A program made the translations under genes and the position numbers. A stretch of DNA of 64,000 nt from Lycocorax pyrrhopterus obiensis (Eukaryota > Chordata > Aves > Passeriformes > Paradisaeidae). Below, piece by piece: positions 42,401 through 54,400 of the stretch. A model generated the notes under the pieces. The model saw only the letters and a list, made by a program, of their open reading frames with translations. It ran no database searches and was not told the DNA's origin. The DNA is taken from positions 48,312,975-48,376,974 of the forward strand of contig JACSVZ010000007.1 of assembly GCA_014706295.1 (NCBI GenBank), read 5' to 3'. How positions within the stretch are numbered: the stretch's first letter is position 1; each line of letters starts with the position of its first letter.

Positions 42401-45400
42401 GGCAATGAGCTTTGTATATATTGCTGCAGTCTACCTCTGGAGAACATGAGCATGGTCCAAGGCTGGTCCAGCCTGTGCCGGGTTTGGGATTCCCCACAGG
42501 GTTTGCAATAGCAGGAAATTAGCAGCATGCTATAGCTTTCAGATCACATCTCCTCTCCCTGGCCTGGTTCCTGCTCCAGGATTAAGGAGTGGCAGTCTGG
42601 CAAACGGACTCTGCACTGCTCCAAGATTCCTCCCTCGGAAAGGGGATGTCAGGCTACCCGTTTAAGCTATCTCAGCTTTGTGTTGCTCAGCCACAGTGAC
42701 AATAAATGTTATTTAATGGGTGGAGACTCTTACCCATGCTATGAACTTTTCTCTGCAGTGTTAGATAAAGCATACTGTTTTCTTTTGTGCCTCTGTGCAC
42801 ACTGGAAGCTGGAAATATATCAAAGGACTCAAAAGTACAGCAACCTACACCTGACAACATCTATTCCACCCCCAACTTGTGTGAGACTCTTTCTTGCTAA
42901 AAATTGTTCCAGGCAGCTTTTAAATTATTGTACAGTTACATTTTGTACTATTCCTCCACTACAACATACCTTGTGTGTTCTTGTATAACCTGATACACTG
43001 AAGTGCCATTAAGGGCTTTACTATTTCAGTCTACAAGTAATTTTCCTTCCTTTCAGCAAATTATACCCTATTCAGCAATAATCATTCTTTTTTACCACCC
43101 ACCATACAAACTTCTGCTTCTCTGTCATTTACAGTTCCAATTACTGTCATCTTACCCTAAGTTTTAAAATACACTTCACTCTTTTAATCAAAGTCAGCCT
43201 CAATAATGCCCCCAACTTGCTGCTGCTCTATACTGAGATTTCCATAAACTTATCTACATTTATCTGGTAGTAGAGTACTTACACTTAATGTCAGTAGGTT
43301 GGAGCCATTCTCAAGAGAACATGCTGAAGTACTATTTGCTCTCTGTTCTGGAATGAGAAGTCTAAGTAACACTGCCAGAAACTGCCTAAAGCTACATTGC
43401 TCTTGACATCACTGCCTTCTATTGATCACCTTCCACCAGATGACCATGTATTAGGTTATCTTTTCACCTACTGCTGGGTTCCAGTCCCTTAATTTCCTGA
43501 CCACAATTGTAGCTTTCCTAGACTTCTATATTGCTGTTTATACAATCTTCCCCTTCAGTGTTACCTGCAGATATGTTTGTTGTACCACAAAACCAATTAA
43601 TGCCTTTGATCCAACCAGGTATTTACTGGCTCACAAGTTAATGTTTCATTTACTTAGGGGTTCTGAATGGAAAACAAGAATTTTACTTTACCAAAAAAAA
43701 AAAAAAAGAAAATTAGAAAATTAGAAACAAGCTCAAAATATTATAACAAAGCAGGCATTAAAATTATTTTGTGGAAAAAACAAAAGGAAACCCAAAACAA
43801 ACAACACAGTCTCTGACTAAGCAGTAGATTGTGGATTCTTTCAGACCCTGCAAATTTATGGTGCATTTCTCTCCCTCTCCTCCTAGGCTCTCCCTGTTTA
43901 GCTGAAGCACTACTTTTATTTTCAGTATCTGAATGCTTCATGAATACAAACAGATTTATTCTCACTGTAGTGGTCTGTTACTGATGTAGAGCTAATCCAC
44001 AGAAAAAACAAAAAAATTTTCCAGACAGACTTATGAGTTTGTATGTTCAAACTTGCAGATGCCCAAGAGCACCTGCAACCATGAGTTACAGTTCAAAGAA
44101 GAGAAAGTTTTGCTGGTGTTAAAACTGAAGATGGATTTTAGCACATCTTGTCATCCCCAATGAGCAGCACATCCCAGCTAAGAGGCAGAATGCTGAAACA
44201 ACTGCCCTGAAAAGGGCTGGTTGTAACTCATGTTTATCTTCTAGTAGCTTTATTTTCTTTGAAAAATTCTCTCATGTCACTGAAGTAGTAAAATGGGAAG
44301 GCAGGGAACTGGCAGATGAAGGGGTCAGAGCATGTTAAACTCCACACAACATCAGGTGGCTCTTCTGTTTCTGTGTGGCAGGTCTGTCATGGGTCTGGTG
44401 TTTTAGGGACAAGACAAAGGAGCATTGCCAGCACATTATCACTACCTATAGAGTCTGGCAAAACATATGGTCCATTTGGCTGATTTATACTGGCAAAGAA
44501 GAGAATTCATATTTTCTATATATTTTGGCTTAACATCTATATTGTGACATATAACCATGGCCAACTTAAGGCTGGAACCAAATGAAAAGAAACAAGACTG
44601 ACCCAAAAAGTATAAGGGAGAGGCCAAGAAAAACAGTGACTTTTAAGTCATTGAGAACACTGCCATCTCTAGGCATTGTGGGTGATGCAAATATATGCAA
44701 AAATTAACATAGACCTGAGCAGAGTGCTGGTGCTATGAAGTACACTGAAAATAAATCAGGCTTCCAGGTGAGGAGAGACTATCACGTACTGAACTCTGCA
44801 CGTTATGGCACACGAAGGTAGAGGAAGTGTCACTCATAGGACAATGAGAGAAAAACAAGCTTGACAGATTGGGGAAAGGTACTCATGACACCTGTCAATT
44901 TTCCAGCACTGTTAAGTGACTTCATTTTCTTTTAAGCCTTGGAATTGTCTAGTTGGTGGGACTGTCTTGCATGCCAGCTATTCCATAAGGGAAAGCTCAT
45001 GAAATCTACTCCAGAGCAGACAGAGCTAATCAGTACATAGTGGCTTTAACTGATTTGGCACTGCTGAAATCCCTGGAAGTAAGACATAATAAAGGCAAGG
45101 AGGCAACAAAGCCCCACGTATCAAACCAGTGTTAGCAGGGAGTCTAAGGAATCATTCAGAGATTAATGGCAGGGGTGCAAGCCCTGCCCTGGCCAGCACA
45201 TGCCAGAGGATATGGCAGGCTGGGCACGATTACTGCTCCTCTGAATTGAGTCAGATATAACCTCCTGCCAACTAACTCTTGGTGACAGCTGAAGTCTGTG
45301 TATTGTCTGGCTCAGAGCCCAGTGACCAATAACCCCCAATTCAGAGACCAAACATAACTGAGGCCATTAAACCAGAGTATCAGTTAAACCTCTTTTCCTT

Positions 45401-48400
45401 GCATACCCTTTCCCTCTGTAGTCTATGAATCTCAAGGGAGATGGGATTCTTGGGTTCTTGCCACTTTGTATACCAAAGTATCATACATTTCCAAGAAAGA
45501 GGGAAAATTGAAACACATCATGAAATAGAGAGGTCCCAGTCTAGAGAGATTTTAAACTTCCTGTGTCTGGACTGTAGCCTGCACATCTAACAAGACATGG
45601 ACACTGTCCCTTCTGTGCTTATGCCCCTTCTCTGTGCACAAACCCATTATGTTTTGTAACATGATCCGTTCTCATTCAGCTGTCCCCCTCAGTATGCCAC
45701 TGTGCTTCCCACCTGGCTCACAGCTCAGTAAAAAAGAAACTAGAAAGCTTTTAATCACTCCCATCACAGCAGATGCACACTTCCACAGACAGAATCAGTT
45801 TAGCTCAAGGTAAAGTTGAATGCAAATTCAAACACTCCTGGTGGTCACAGTTTTTAATCATAAGATGATGATCTCACCACCTGTCTATTCTGACCTCGAA
45901 ATGTCAAGGAATGTCACAAAATCTAGGAAATCCTTATTGTGGTATCAGTATTTTAGCAGGAGAAAAATATGTTACCTGACTCCGTGACCATAGGATACTT
46001 ATGGTTAGGTTTAAGACAGCTTAACTTAAACCTAATAAATTCACTGCAAGAACTTCTGCTTTAAGATCTTCACCAAAGTCAATAGGACTGTAATGATGGG
46101 TCTAAGTGTTTTTGTCTCCAGCTGTTGCCCAGCTACCTACCCAGTATGACTGTAGTTCATTCAAGTTCAGTTGAGGCTATACTGTAGTTGTATTTATTCT
46201 GTTTTCACTTCTCACACCATCACACATAAATACAGTCAGTGAGTGGTGCTTGAAAGGCACTGACACGCAGAATGGTGGGCACCTACTGTTACACTTTGCC
46301 ATACTCAGGAGCCTGCTGTTTTTCATTCCAGTGCACAGAGTGCCCATTTTCTTAATAACATGCCAGCATTCTTGGCTTGCATGTTATATTTCTTGGTTTG
46401 ATTCTACTCATTTCTTTGTTAGTAGTAGAAGTTTCACAAATAAATGAAGCACTCGCCTATGCTTTAACCACCAGACTGTACTCCTCCCACACTGCACTTA
46501 GGGAGGAATGAAAGCAGGAACAAGCCAAGCCACAGAAAGCTCAGTTTACCTTGCTACAGATTGATACATACAGCAGCTTTTTCTATCAAGCCGACTTCTC
46601 TACCACAAATGGATTAACTTCAGTGAAAAACAGCATTTCCACCTTCATTCCCCATGGTAAGTGGGACAGGATACCTTTACCGATGGTCAAATTTCTGTAG
46701 GAATGACTCTACTGATGGACCCTACTCTAGCAGCTGGATGAGTCTTGCCTTTCCTCAGCCCCAGCCCATCCTCTGTGCTGGTGCAATGGTTTCCTGAGGG
46801 AGGAAGGAGCTCTGAGTGTTTTCAGATGTACCTTTTAACCATGATTATTGTATAGTCAACTCGTAATTACCTTTATGAAGATTGTTGGGATTATGAATAG
46901 ATCAGGCCATCAGATCAGAAGCACAGAGGCTGGATCTAGAAGATTTATAGCTATGTTTGTCTGGAGCTGTACAATGTGGGTTTATCCAATGGAACAGGAC
47001 TACGTTAAGTATGTCTGTACTCCAGGATGTTAATGATCCTTCTTTCATTACTCTCCTGACATATGGTCTTGTACCTTAATGTATATAGTTTGTATTTTCC
47101 ACATGTTTATTTTACCTGGCTTGTCTAGTCTCATTACGTTAAATAATCAAGGATAAACCATCTTGAATTGTGCTAAAACATGAAACAAGTACAGCATAAG
47201 TAGAAGATAATTGAAAAACTGCAGGATCGAATAGCTGCTGAAAACTTTTGTAGCACAGATATTCCTGAAGCACATTGCACATATGGGTAAAGGCCTTGGA
47301 CTTCCCCTCTCCTCTGATCTATGCAGAAATATAGAAAAAAGTGGTCACTGAATTCCAGCCAGGTTAGTGCACTGCTGTTGTGGCTTAGAAATGGTACTCT
47401 CCAATTTAGTTCTCCCACAAAAAACCCCACAAGCTGCTCCTCCTCCCCCACTCCTACTGGAGGCACAAAAAGCATCACAGGAGACAAGAACAATTTACTG
47501 GAAACAGCAATGAGATAAGAAAATGAACAGTAACAGCAACAATATTAATGATAAAAGTGTACAAAAGAGAGAGTGATTCACATGCAAAAATGCTCACTGC
47601 AGCCTGTGACAATGGATGAATTTTCTCAGCTGGAAGGAACCCCTTCTCCCTGGAAGACTAAGTCCCTTTGCCTGCCCCTGGCAGTGACATGAGGGGGTAT
47701 ACAATAACCTCCAGGTCCTGGCCATGCCCCCTCCTGGCTACTGCAAAAAATGAACCCTGTCCTGGCTGGAACCAGGACAACTGGGAAAATAACTGAGTTC
47801 CACATATGTCACTTTGAGCTTCACTGTTGTAGGATTATTAAACTGAGCCTTTCTATCCTGTCTGTGCATCTTTACATGATGCTTGTCTGGAAGTCACCTC
47901 AACACCTATCATCCCCTTGTGAAATTTTCCTTGGTATAATCCTGAGAATGAATTATTATTTCACTTTAGCCCCAAAATACCCAGCACAGAATCACAGAAT
48001 CACTTGGGCTGCAAAAGACTCTGAGACCATCGAGTCCAACCTTTGACTACATTGTCCCCTAGACCATGTCCAAGTGTTTCTTGAACACTTCCAGTGATGG
48101 TGACTCCAGGAATGGCACACTTATCTGTGGCAAAGCCAGGAACTGAACACAAACTCCTCCAAACCAAGCCTTAGCCACCAACGATAACCTCTTGAGATGC
48201 TTCAGAGGTAACTTTTCTGTTGCTATGGCAGGATGAGGTCTCAATTCATGTTTCCTCATACAAAGCCCATCAGGAAAATCATACTACGAGTAAAGGTTAC
48301 ATATCATGGCCCTTAATTTAATCAGAACTACATATACTTTCAGAAGTCTGAGCTCAGCCTCTTGCAGAACCTGTTCTCATGCAATCTTTCCTTCTTTTTC

Positions 48401-51400
48401 TGGTTAATTTGGACATGATGGCAGTCATTCCCTAACAGGGATCATGCATAGCTTTCAGGAACTGGCCCTCTGGAACAGCAAAAGAGATTGTCTGACAGAC
48501 CAAGAGGAAAAGGGAAAGACAAAGAGCTGAACCAAATAGGGTTAAAAAAGGCAATGGAAGGAGTGGATTTCATTTGTTTTTCCTTTATATAAACCATAAG
48601 GCATAATATCTTTGCTGCATTTCCCTACTTTTCTTCCTCCTGTTTCTATATGCCCAGAGAGGTCACTAGGAAAGTCATTATAGGAGGAGGCAGCCTGGCT
48701 TTGTGGCTAAGCCATCGGATAAGGAACTCTGGGCTCTATCCCAGCACACGAGCCTGATGCAAGACCTGGGCACCTCCTTTCATTTCTCTGTCTCTTAATT
48801 TCCCTCTCCTTTCCCCACAAAGGCACATCTGGTTCCTTCATTTTGCTTGAAAACTCATCTAGACATAGGCTGCTCTTAATGAGGTTGTGCACAAGGCAGG
48901 GCAGTACAATTGCAGGCTTGGATGTGGGTTTTAGGTATGCTTGTAATATAAACAATAATGATCTAAAACCCATCTGTGCAAAGGTAATCTTTTGAAGGAA
49001 GGAGTTTCACTCCACAAATGTAGGACTGGGGACCCATAGGTGGGGAATGTAGGAGGTCCTGCCAATCTTTGAGAAATGAGAAAAGCTGAAGCAATGACTA
49101 CTGAACAAATGGGGCATGAAAAACAACTCTCACACTTGGAGACAGCATCCTTCCATTCCCTTTTTCTGTTTACCTTTTGCTTTAAAAATAACAATTATGC
49201 CGGGTTTTTTTATAATTACCTCCTCTGCCCTCCTCCCTTCTCTCTGTCTCTAGGTCATACTCATCTTGCCTCATGCTTGTACTTTTCCTAACATCTACCT
49301 CTCTGTCTTTGAGGTCTGCTTTCTCTAATCTCTCTATTCAACCCTCTCCAACCCCATCATCTCCCCGCATTGTGAGTTTGCATTAATTGGAGGGAAAGCA
49401 ATAATAAAAGCCCACCCACTACAGTTCTTTCCACAATGCCCAGAAGGATCTGTGTTTGAGGCATGTTTTGAAGATCATTGTAAATCAGGAAACAGCAAGG
49501 TGGAGTGAAAGGAAACTGGAAAGAGTTCTCAGCTTACGAATTTATAATGCAAGAACACAGGCCCTCACTCCAGTAAACTGGAGCCAACAGTTACTAGACC
49601 AAGTTCCTTGGGCAAAAAGTCATTATTATGACTAACTCCTTCTGTATTTATAGAGAAGTAATGTTAGAAGACGAACAGTTCAAACAGTGCTCTTGCACTA
49701 GATGTTCTTTGCTTTTTTCTGTATGTGGTCTTTTACTCCAGCATTAATTATGGTTATAAATCATTCCCAACCTGCTTTGGTATGATTTACAAAAACTTCG
49801 TGCTGTTGAAAACACAGAACACTTACACATACAAAATATAAAGCACTCAGCAACTCCAGGGGTAAGAAATACCATGTATGAGGAATCAAACCCACAGAAG
49901 ACTTGAGAAGTAATTATTATTAAACCATTTCTCTGTCTGCTACCACAAATGGCTATGGGTACTTCTGCAGCCCACAGAGGACACTGGAGTGGGCAAAGTC
50001 ATCACTGACAGGTGTCTTTGAGAGGCACTTGAGCCAGGAAAAGTTTTGTTTTCATAAAGGACAAAATCTGGAGATGAAAGAGTCTTGGCAAGACTGAGTG
50101 GTGACCAAGATAGGGAAGGATCATGGACACCTAACCACTGCCTGTGACCATCCAGGCCAGAAAGGATGAGGCCAAAAAGCTTGAAAGGGAGAAGAATGGA
50201 TTATATTTCTTTTTTTGCTGCGTTGAAACATAGCAGCCCCATGAGAGGGAATGTTATGTGAACAACCAGGGGTGCACATTCCCTTGAGAGCCAAGGAATG
50301 TGGGGCCTCGGCAGGCAGGCCAGGTGCCAGACGGGGACAGAGCGACCTTCTTGCAGCCTCCCTACATTTTGTGGAGAGGTAGAAAAAAACAAAAGAAAGA
50401 GCTTGTTAGAACTCACACAGCTTTCAGATCAAATTTTTGTCCTGTTTCACTTTGGAAGTCTCTTGAACAACCTCAGTGCTTCAAAGCTGAGGCTGCAAAT
50501 TTCCCAATCTCCCAGAAAAGGTTCCGGTATTTAATAAGCTGTTTTGACTGAAATTCAAGGCGAAAGTAAAGATTTCTGTTGTCCTAGCATTAGAAAATGT
50601 GACCGTGATTTATAACCTGATATCTGACCAGACAAAAATGTGTACTCTCTTAAAATCTGCAGATTGCTCAGACACAATGTCATGAGAATAACTCTGGTTC
50701 CCCTGCAGTCAATAGCAGAAAATCTCATCATGTCTAATGGAAATACCTGTGACTAATTTCATTTGGAAAGAAGGTGCTGGAGGGTGGTGTCTGAACACCA
50801 ACATAACAAACCTGTAAGTTACATAGTGGCTCAGCTACTGGGCAAAATAACTTCCAGTTCACTCTTTTCAACCATTCCACCACAAAATTAGCCCTTGAAG
50901 TGCTTTGTATCCTAAGAGCATGCTGAAGATGGACAAGGAGGTAAGCACAGAGCAGCTGAAAAACCATTAACATGAGTGATGCTTATGTTTGGCTTATGGA
51001 TGCCATGTTTCCTTGGTTCACACTTTCTTGAATGACCTAGGTAAAATTTTGGTTGCTCCTGAGGACCCTGTCAAGGTTCCCTGGTGTCTTGCCTCGAAGG
51101 ACTTTAAGCATGGAACTGCACATAACCCTGTTAACTGCTCCAGGAATCCTGGAAACAGGATCAGGCCTTTCTACCATCACCACAGTGAGACATGGACCGA
51201 ATCACTCCCTTTGGTGACCACACTTTCCATCCTAGGGCACACAGATACAAAAGGCACACAGATACAACAATAAATACTCTATCAAGACAGTGAATGTCTT
51301 CAGAGAATTTCACTAAGTAAAGAATGGTATCTAACCCCAGCAGAGACCCCTGACAGGTTTTGTTTTCTTTCAGTTTTGTTTTTCTTCCTTCAGCACATCA

Positions 51401-54400
51401 TCTGCTCAAATTCACATCTGATGTGGACTTTCAAAAACTGCTCCCAGCTTGCTGTGGTACTCAAATGGCAGCCTGTCTTTTCCCATGCATACTTGTTAAT
51501 GTCTCTCATCACCCAACTTTCTTTACAATTAAATCCCACATATTTGAAAAGTAAAATGACAGAAGTGAACAGCCCTGACTGAAAAAAGTATTAGTACTCC
51601 CATTTCTGCCAGCATGGATAGGAACATATGTGCCCTTTGGAGGCTGGAAAGTTCACTGTAAAAGTTTCCTAAATCCACCTGTTTTGATTATTCTGGTTTG
51701 CATGGAGCAGACCAGACTGTATAATTCAGAGGTTTCATTTCCACTTTCACTTCAGCACTTCTTCTCTACTAACGACCCCATTTCCTGAATCATCTACAGC
51801 AAAGTGAGCAAAATGAAAACACTCCTGGAAATCTACAAAGCAGTAGGTAAAATAACAGGTTGATCAATTTGTTAAGATGGAAAGGACTAGAGGCAATTTT
51901 CAAAGGACCAGATAGTAAAAATGCTTATTTTTACAGCAAACTCTCCACTTATCCCAGGATTTAAAAACCACTCAAAACCCCCCCCCAGGTTTTATAATTT
52001 TTCTTTTCCTTTCTTTTTTTTTTTTTTTTTAATTTTTCCTATCAGTATTACTATGAGTGCTGGTTAGAAAATATGTTTTTCCCACCTTGGAAAGGACAGT
52101 GATTCAAATACAGAAAATGTATCCCAATGTAGCTGAATTTAACTCTAGACTTTCAAAGCTCCTGTGGTCCTGAGGGGGAAGCTCTTGTGATCTCCTCAGT
52201 AGGGAAACAAACAAAGTACATCATCTGCAACCAAGTCCCGCCAGAAATTTCAGACAATAGGGCAGAATAAGACCAAAAGACAAGTCAGTTTTAGCTCTTG
52301 TGGTTTTCTGCAGCAGTTTTGAAGTAAATGCTGTTTCTTAGTCTAAAGAGAGGCAAAAATCTCTGTTGAAAGCTCATGGCTTCTCTGGTTTGGGCTTTTT
52401 TTCTTGTCAAAGACCAGCTCACATACAGCCAAGAGATGAATGAAGTTTCCCCAGGCCCCACCTAACACTTCAAATGAAAGGCCACCTTCTCTCTCATGGG
52501 CAGAATCATAAGCAAAAAAGGCATGCTTTTGATGCACTGACAAATCACCTGCCATCAGGTGGTTGTTTATTTCATAAAAACATTACTTCTTTCATGAAAG
52601 TGGCTTTCCTGATTAAATAACAGGATTGAATCATATCTTAGTTTGCATTGAATAATGGTGATATGAAACATACAGCTCATATCCTTAAAAAAAATTGCAC
52701 TTCAAAATACTGGGCTTGACTGCTGCAGTAACTGAAGGACAATTGCAAGACAATTGTTTCTGCAATGTCAGACAAGCTTTAATATAAATGAAAATATAGA
52801 AGAAAGATTTCTACTGCTTACCAGCACACTGATTGTTTTCATCCAACTGGAAACCAAATCGGCACATCAGAGGTCTTGTAACAGTAGGGTAGTTAGGAAC
52901 AGGGCCTGGTGCTGGGGGCGGTGGATAAACATTGGAATAAGGACTCAGATACGGTGATCGATACACTGGGTTTGTTCGGGGGACACATAAATAGCCACCA
53001 TTCTGGTTGACACACACCATGTCTCCTCTGCAGGCCTCAGGAATAGTCCGACATTCATCAATATCTGGAACGAAATTGCAAAAGTTAAAAGAGCGATTGC
53101 TCCTTAACGGGACCTGTCAAAAAAATAGTTAACATGTTTTTTACAAAATGTTGCAAAAAAAATTTATATTCTCCGTCAAAAAGGCTAATCCTTCCTTGTG
53201 GAACCTCACTTTGAAGTTAGATTGTACTAAAACAGGAAACATCCCATATATTCAACATATCCTGTGATCTACTTGTTTTACTTCACTATTAGAGGATAGA
53301 GGGAGAGGACAAGGCCTGCTTTGCTATTCCATAGAAGTTTGGTTTAAACACTGATTTACACATGGCTGCAGCATGCTACTGCCTCTTCCTGCTAGAGGGT
53401 CTGTCCAAACCACAACATGCAGATCAGGATTTCAGAAACTGGTGGTTTGTCTGCCCAGCTGTGAAATTTGGATGCTGCTTTGGAAGTCTCGAGTTCCCTC
53501 CCACAGAAAAAGTTAGGGATGTTCGGATCTGGGGACACAGTTCAGGCCTCTTTCTTTGATTGAGAATGTTGCTGAATTAAATTTAGAAAGATACAACTGG
53601 TTTAGCCAAACTGAGCATTCCCCTGGTTCTTGGGCCACAGAAGCAGTAGGCTATGGCAGGGCAAACAATCTGCTGCAGGTTTTTCCCTTTCTGTTTGAGT
53701 GACTTTATTGCATGTAGAAGATGCTGCCCTGGAGACTGAATGCCATTGATAAAAAGATGCTACTGGGCAAAGAGCAGATTTCCTTACGCTACCTCAGCTC
53801 AGTTTACTTGGTTTCAATGCTGAGAACGGAAGACTTTTCTGAGCCTGCAGGTGGAGACAGGCACCAAAGGCAATAAATCCTGACTTTGAAGGAGAAAGAG
53901 AAGGAGAGTATCTTCGTCTTCTGGCAACTAGACTGAGCTCCTATCAAAATGCATACTGTTGTTTGAGTAGCCCTGACAGCCTGTTAGTATCTCAACAATG
54001 TCAAAGATCAGTGCTATGTAAAGACACACACACACACATTTATATACACACATATTTTTTGTATATACATGTATACAAACACACGTATTTGTCACAGAGT
54101 AAGAACTTTTCAACTAGAACATAGTAAGAGCAGCACAATGTTAACTCAATAAATTCAGAATTTCTGAACCCAAATTTAAATGTATTGATTTAATTAAAGT
54201 CCTACCTAAGCATTGCCCAGAGGCACGGTCCAGGTCAAACCCATTAGTGCATTGCTGCTAAAATGAGAGAAAAAAGGACACTCAGTGACTGTGAAATGAG
54301 AGGTTTGCAGAGTCAAATGCTCATCTGGATTATTATAATTAGTACAATTGTTCAGCATGATACAGTACATCAAAATAAAGTCCCTTCCCCAGAGGACAGG

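Larger units (their letters stand above)
27985..52821 (-). other. FBLN5: FBLN5 intron 4 (24.8 kb)
   Basis: Phase-1 intron between the RGD exon and the cbEGF array, about 57% of the gene span. Recognisable contents are CR1 pieces at 33850-34440, 40388-40870 and 47986-48130, an ERV-like patch at 47590-47790, a SINE at 48690-48815, and homopolymer and simple repeats (28645, 30411, 39345, 43693, 51978). I found no further coding exon. The remaining sequence is unique-looking and unassigned. Confidence 0.9.

Noticed and set aside
47986..48130. Regulatory octamer array (repeated agaatcac)
   Set aside because: It is the reverse complement of the usual CR1 3' tail and is followed by CR1 sequence.
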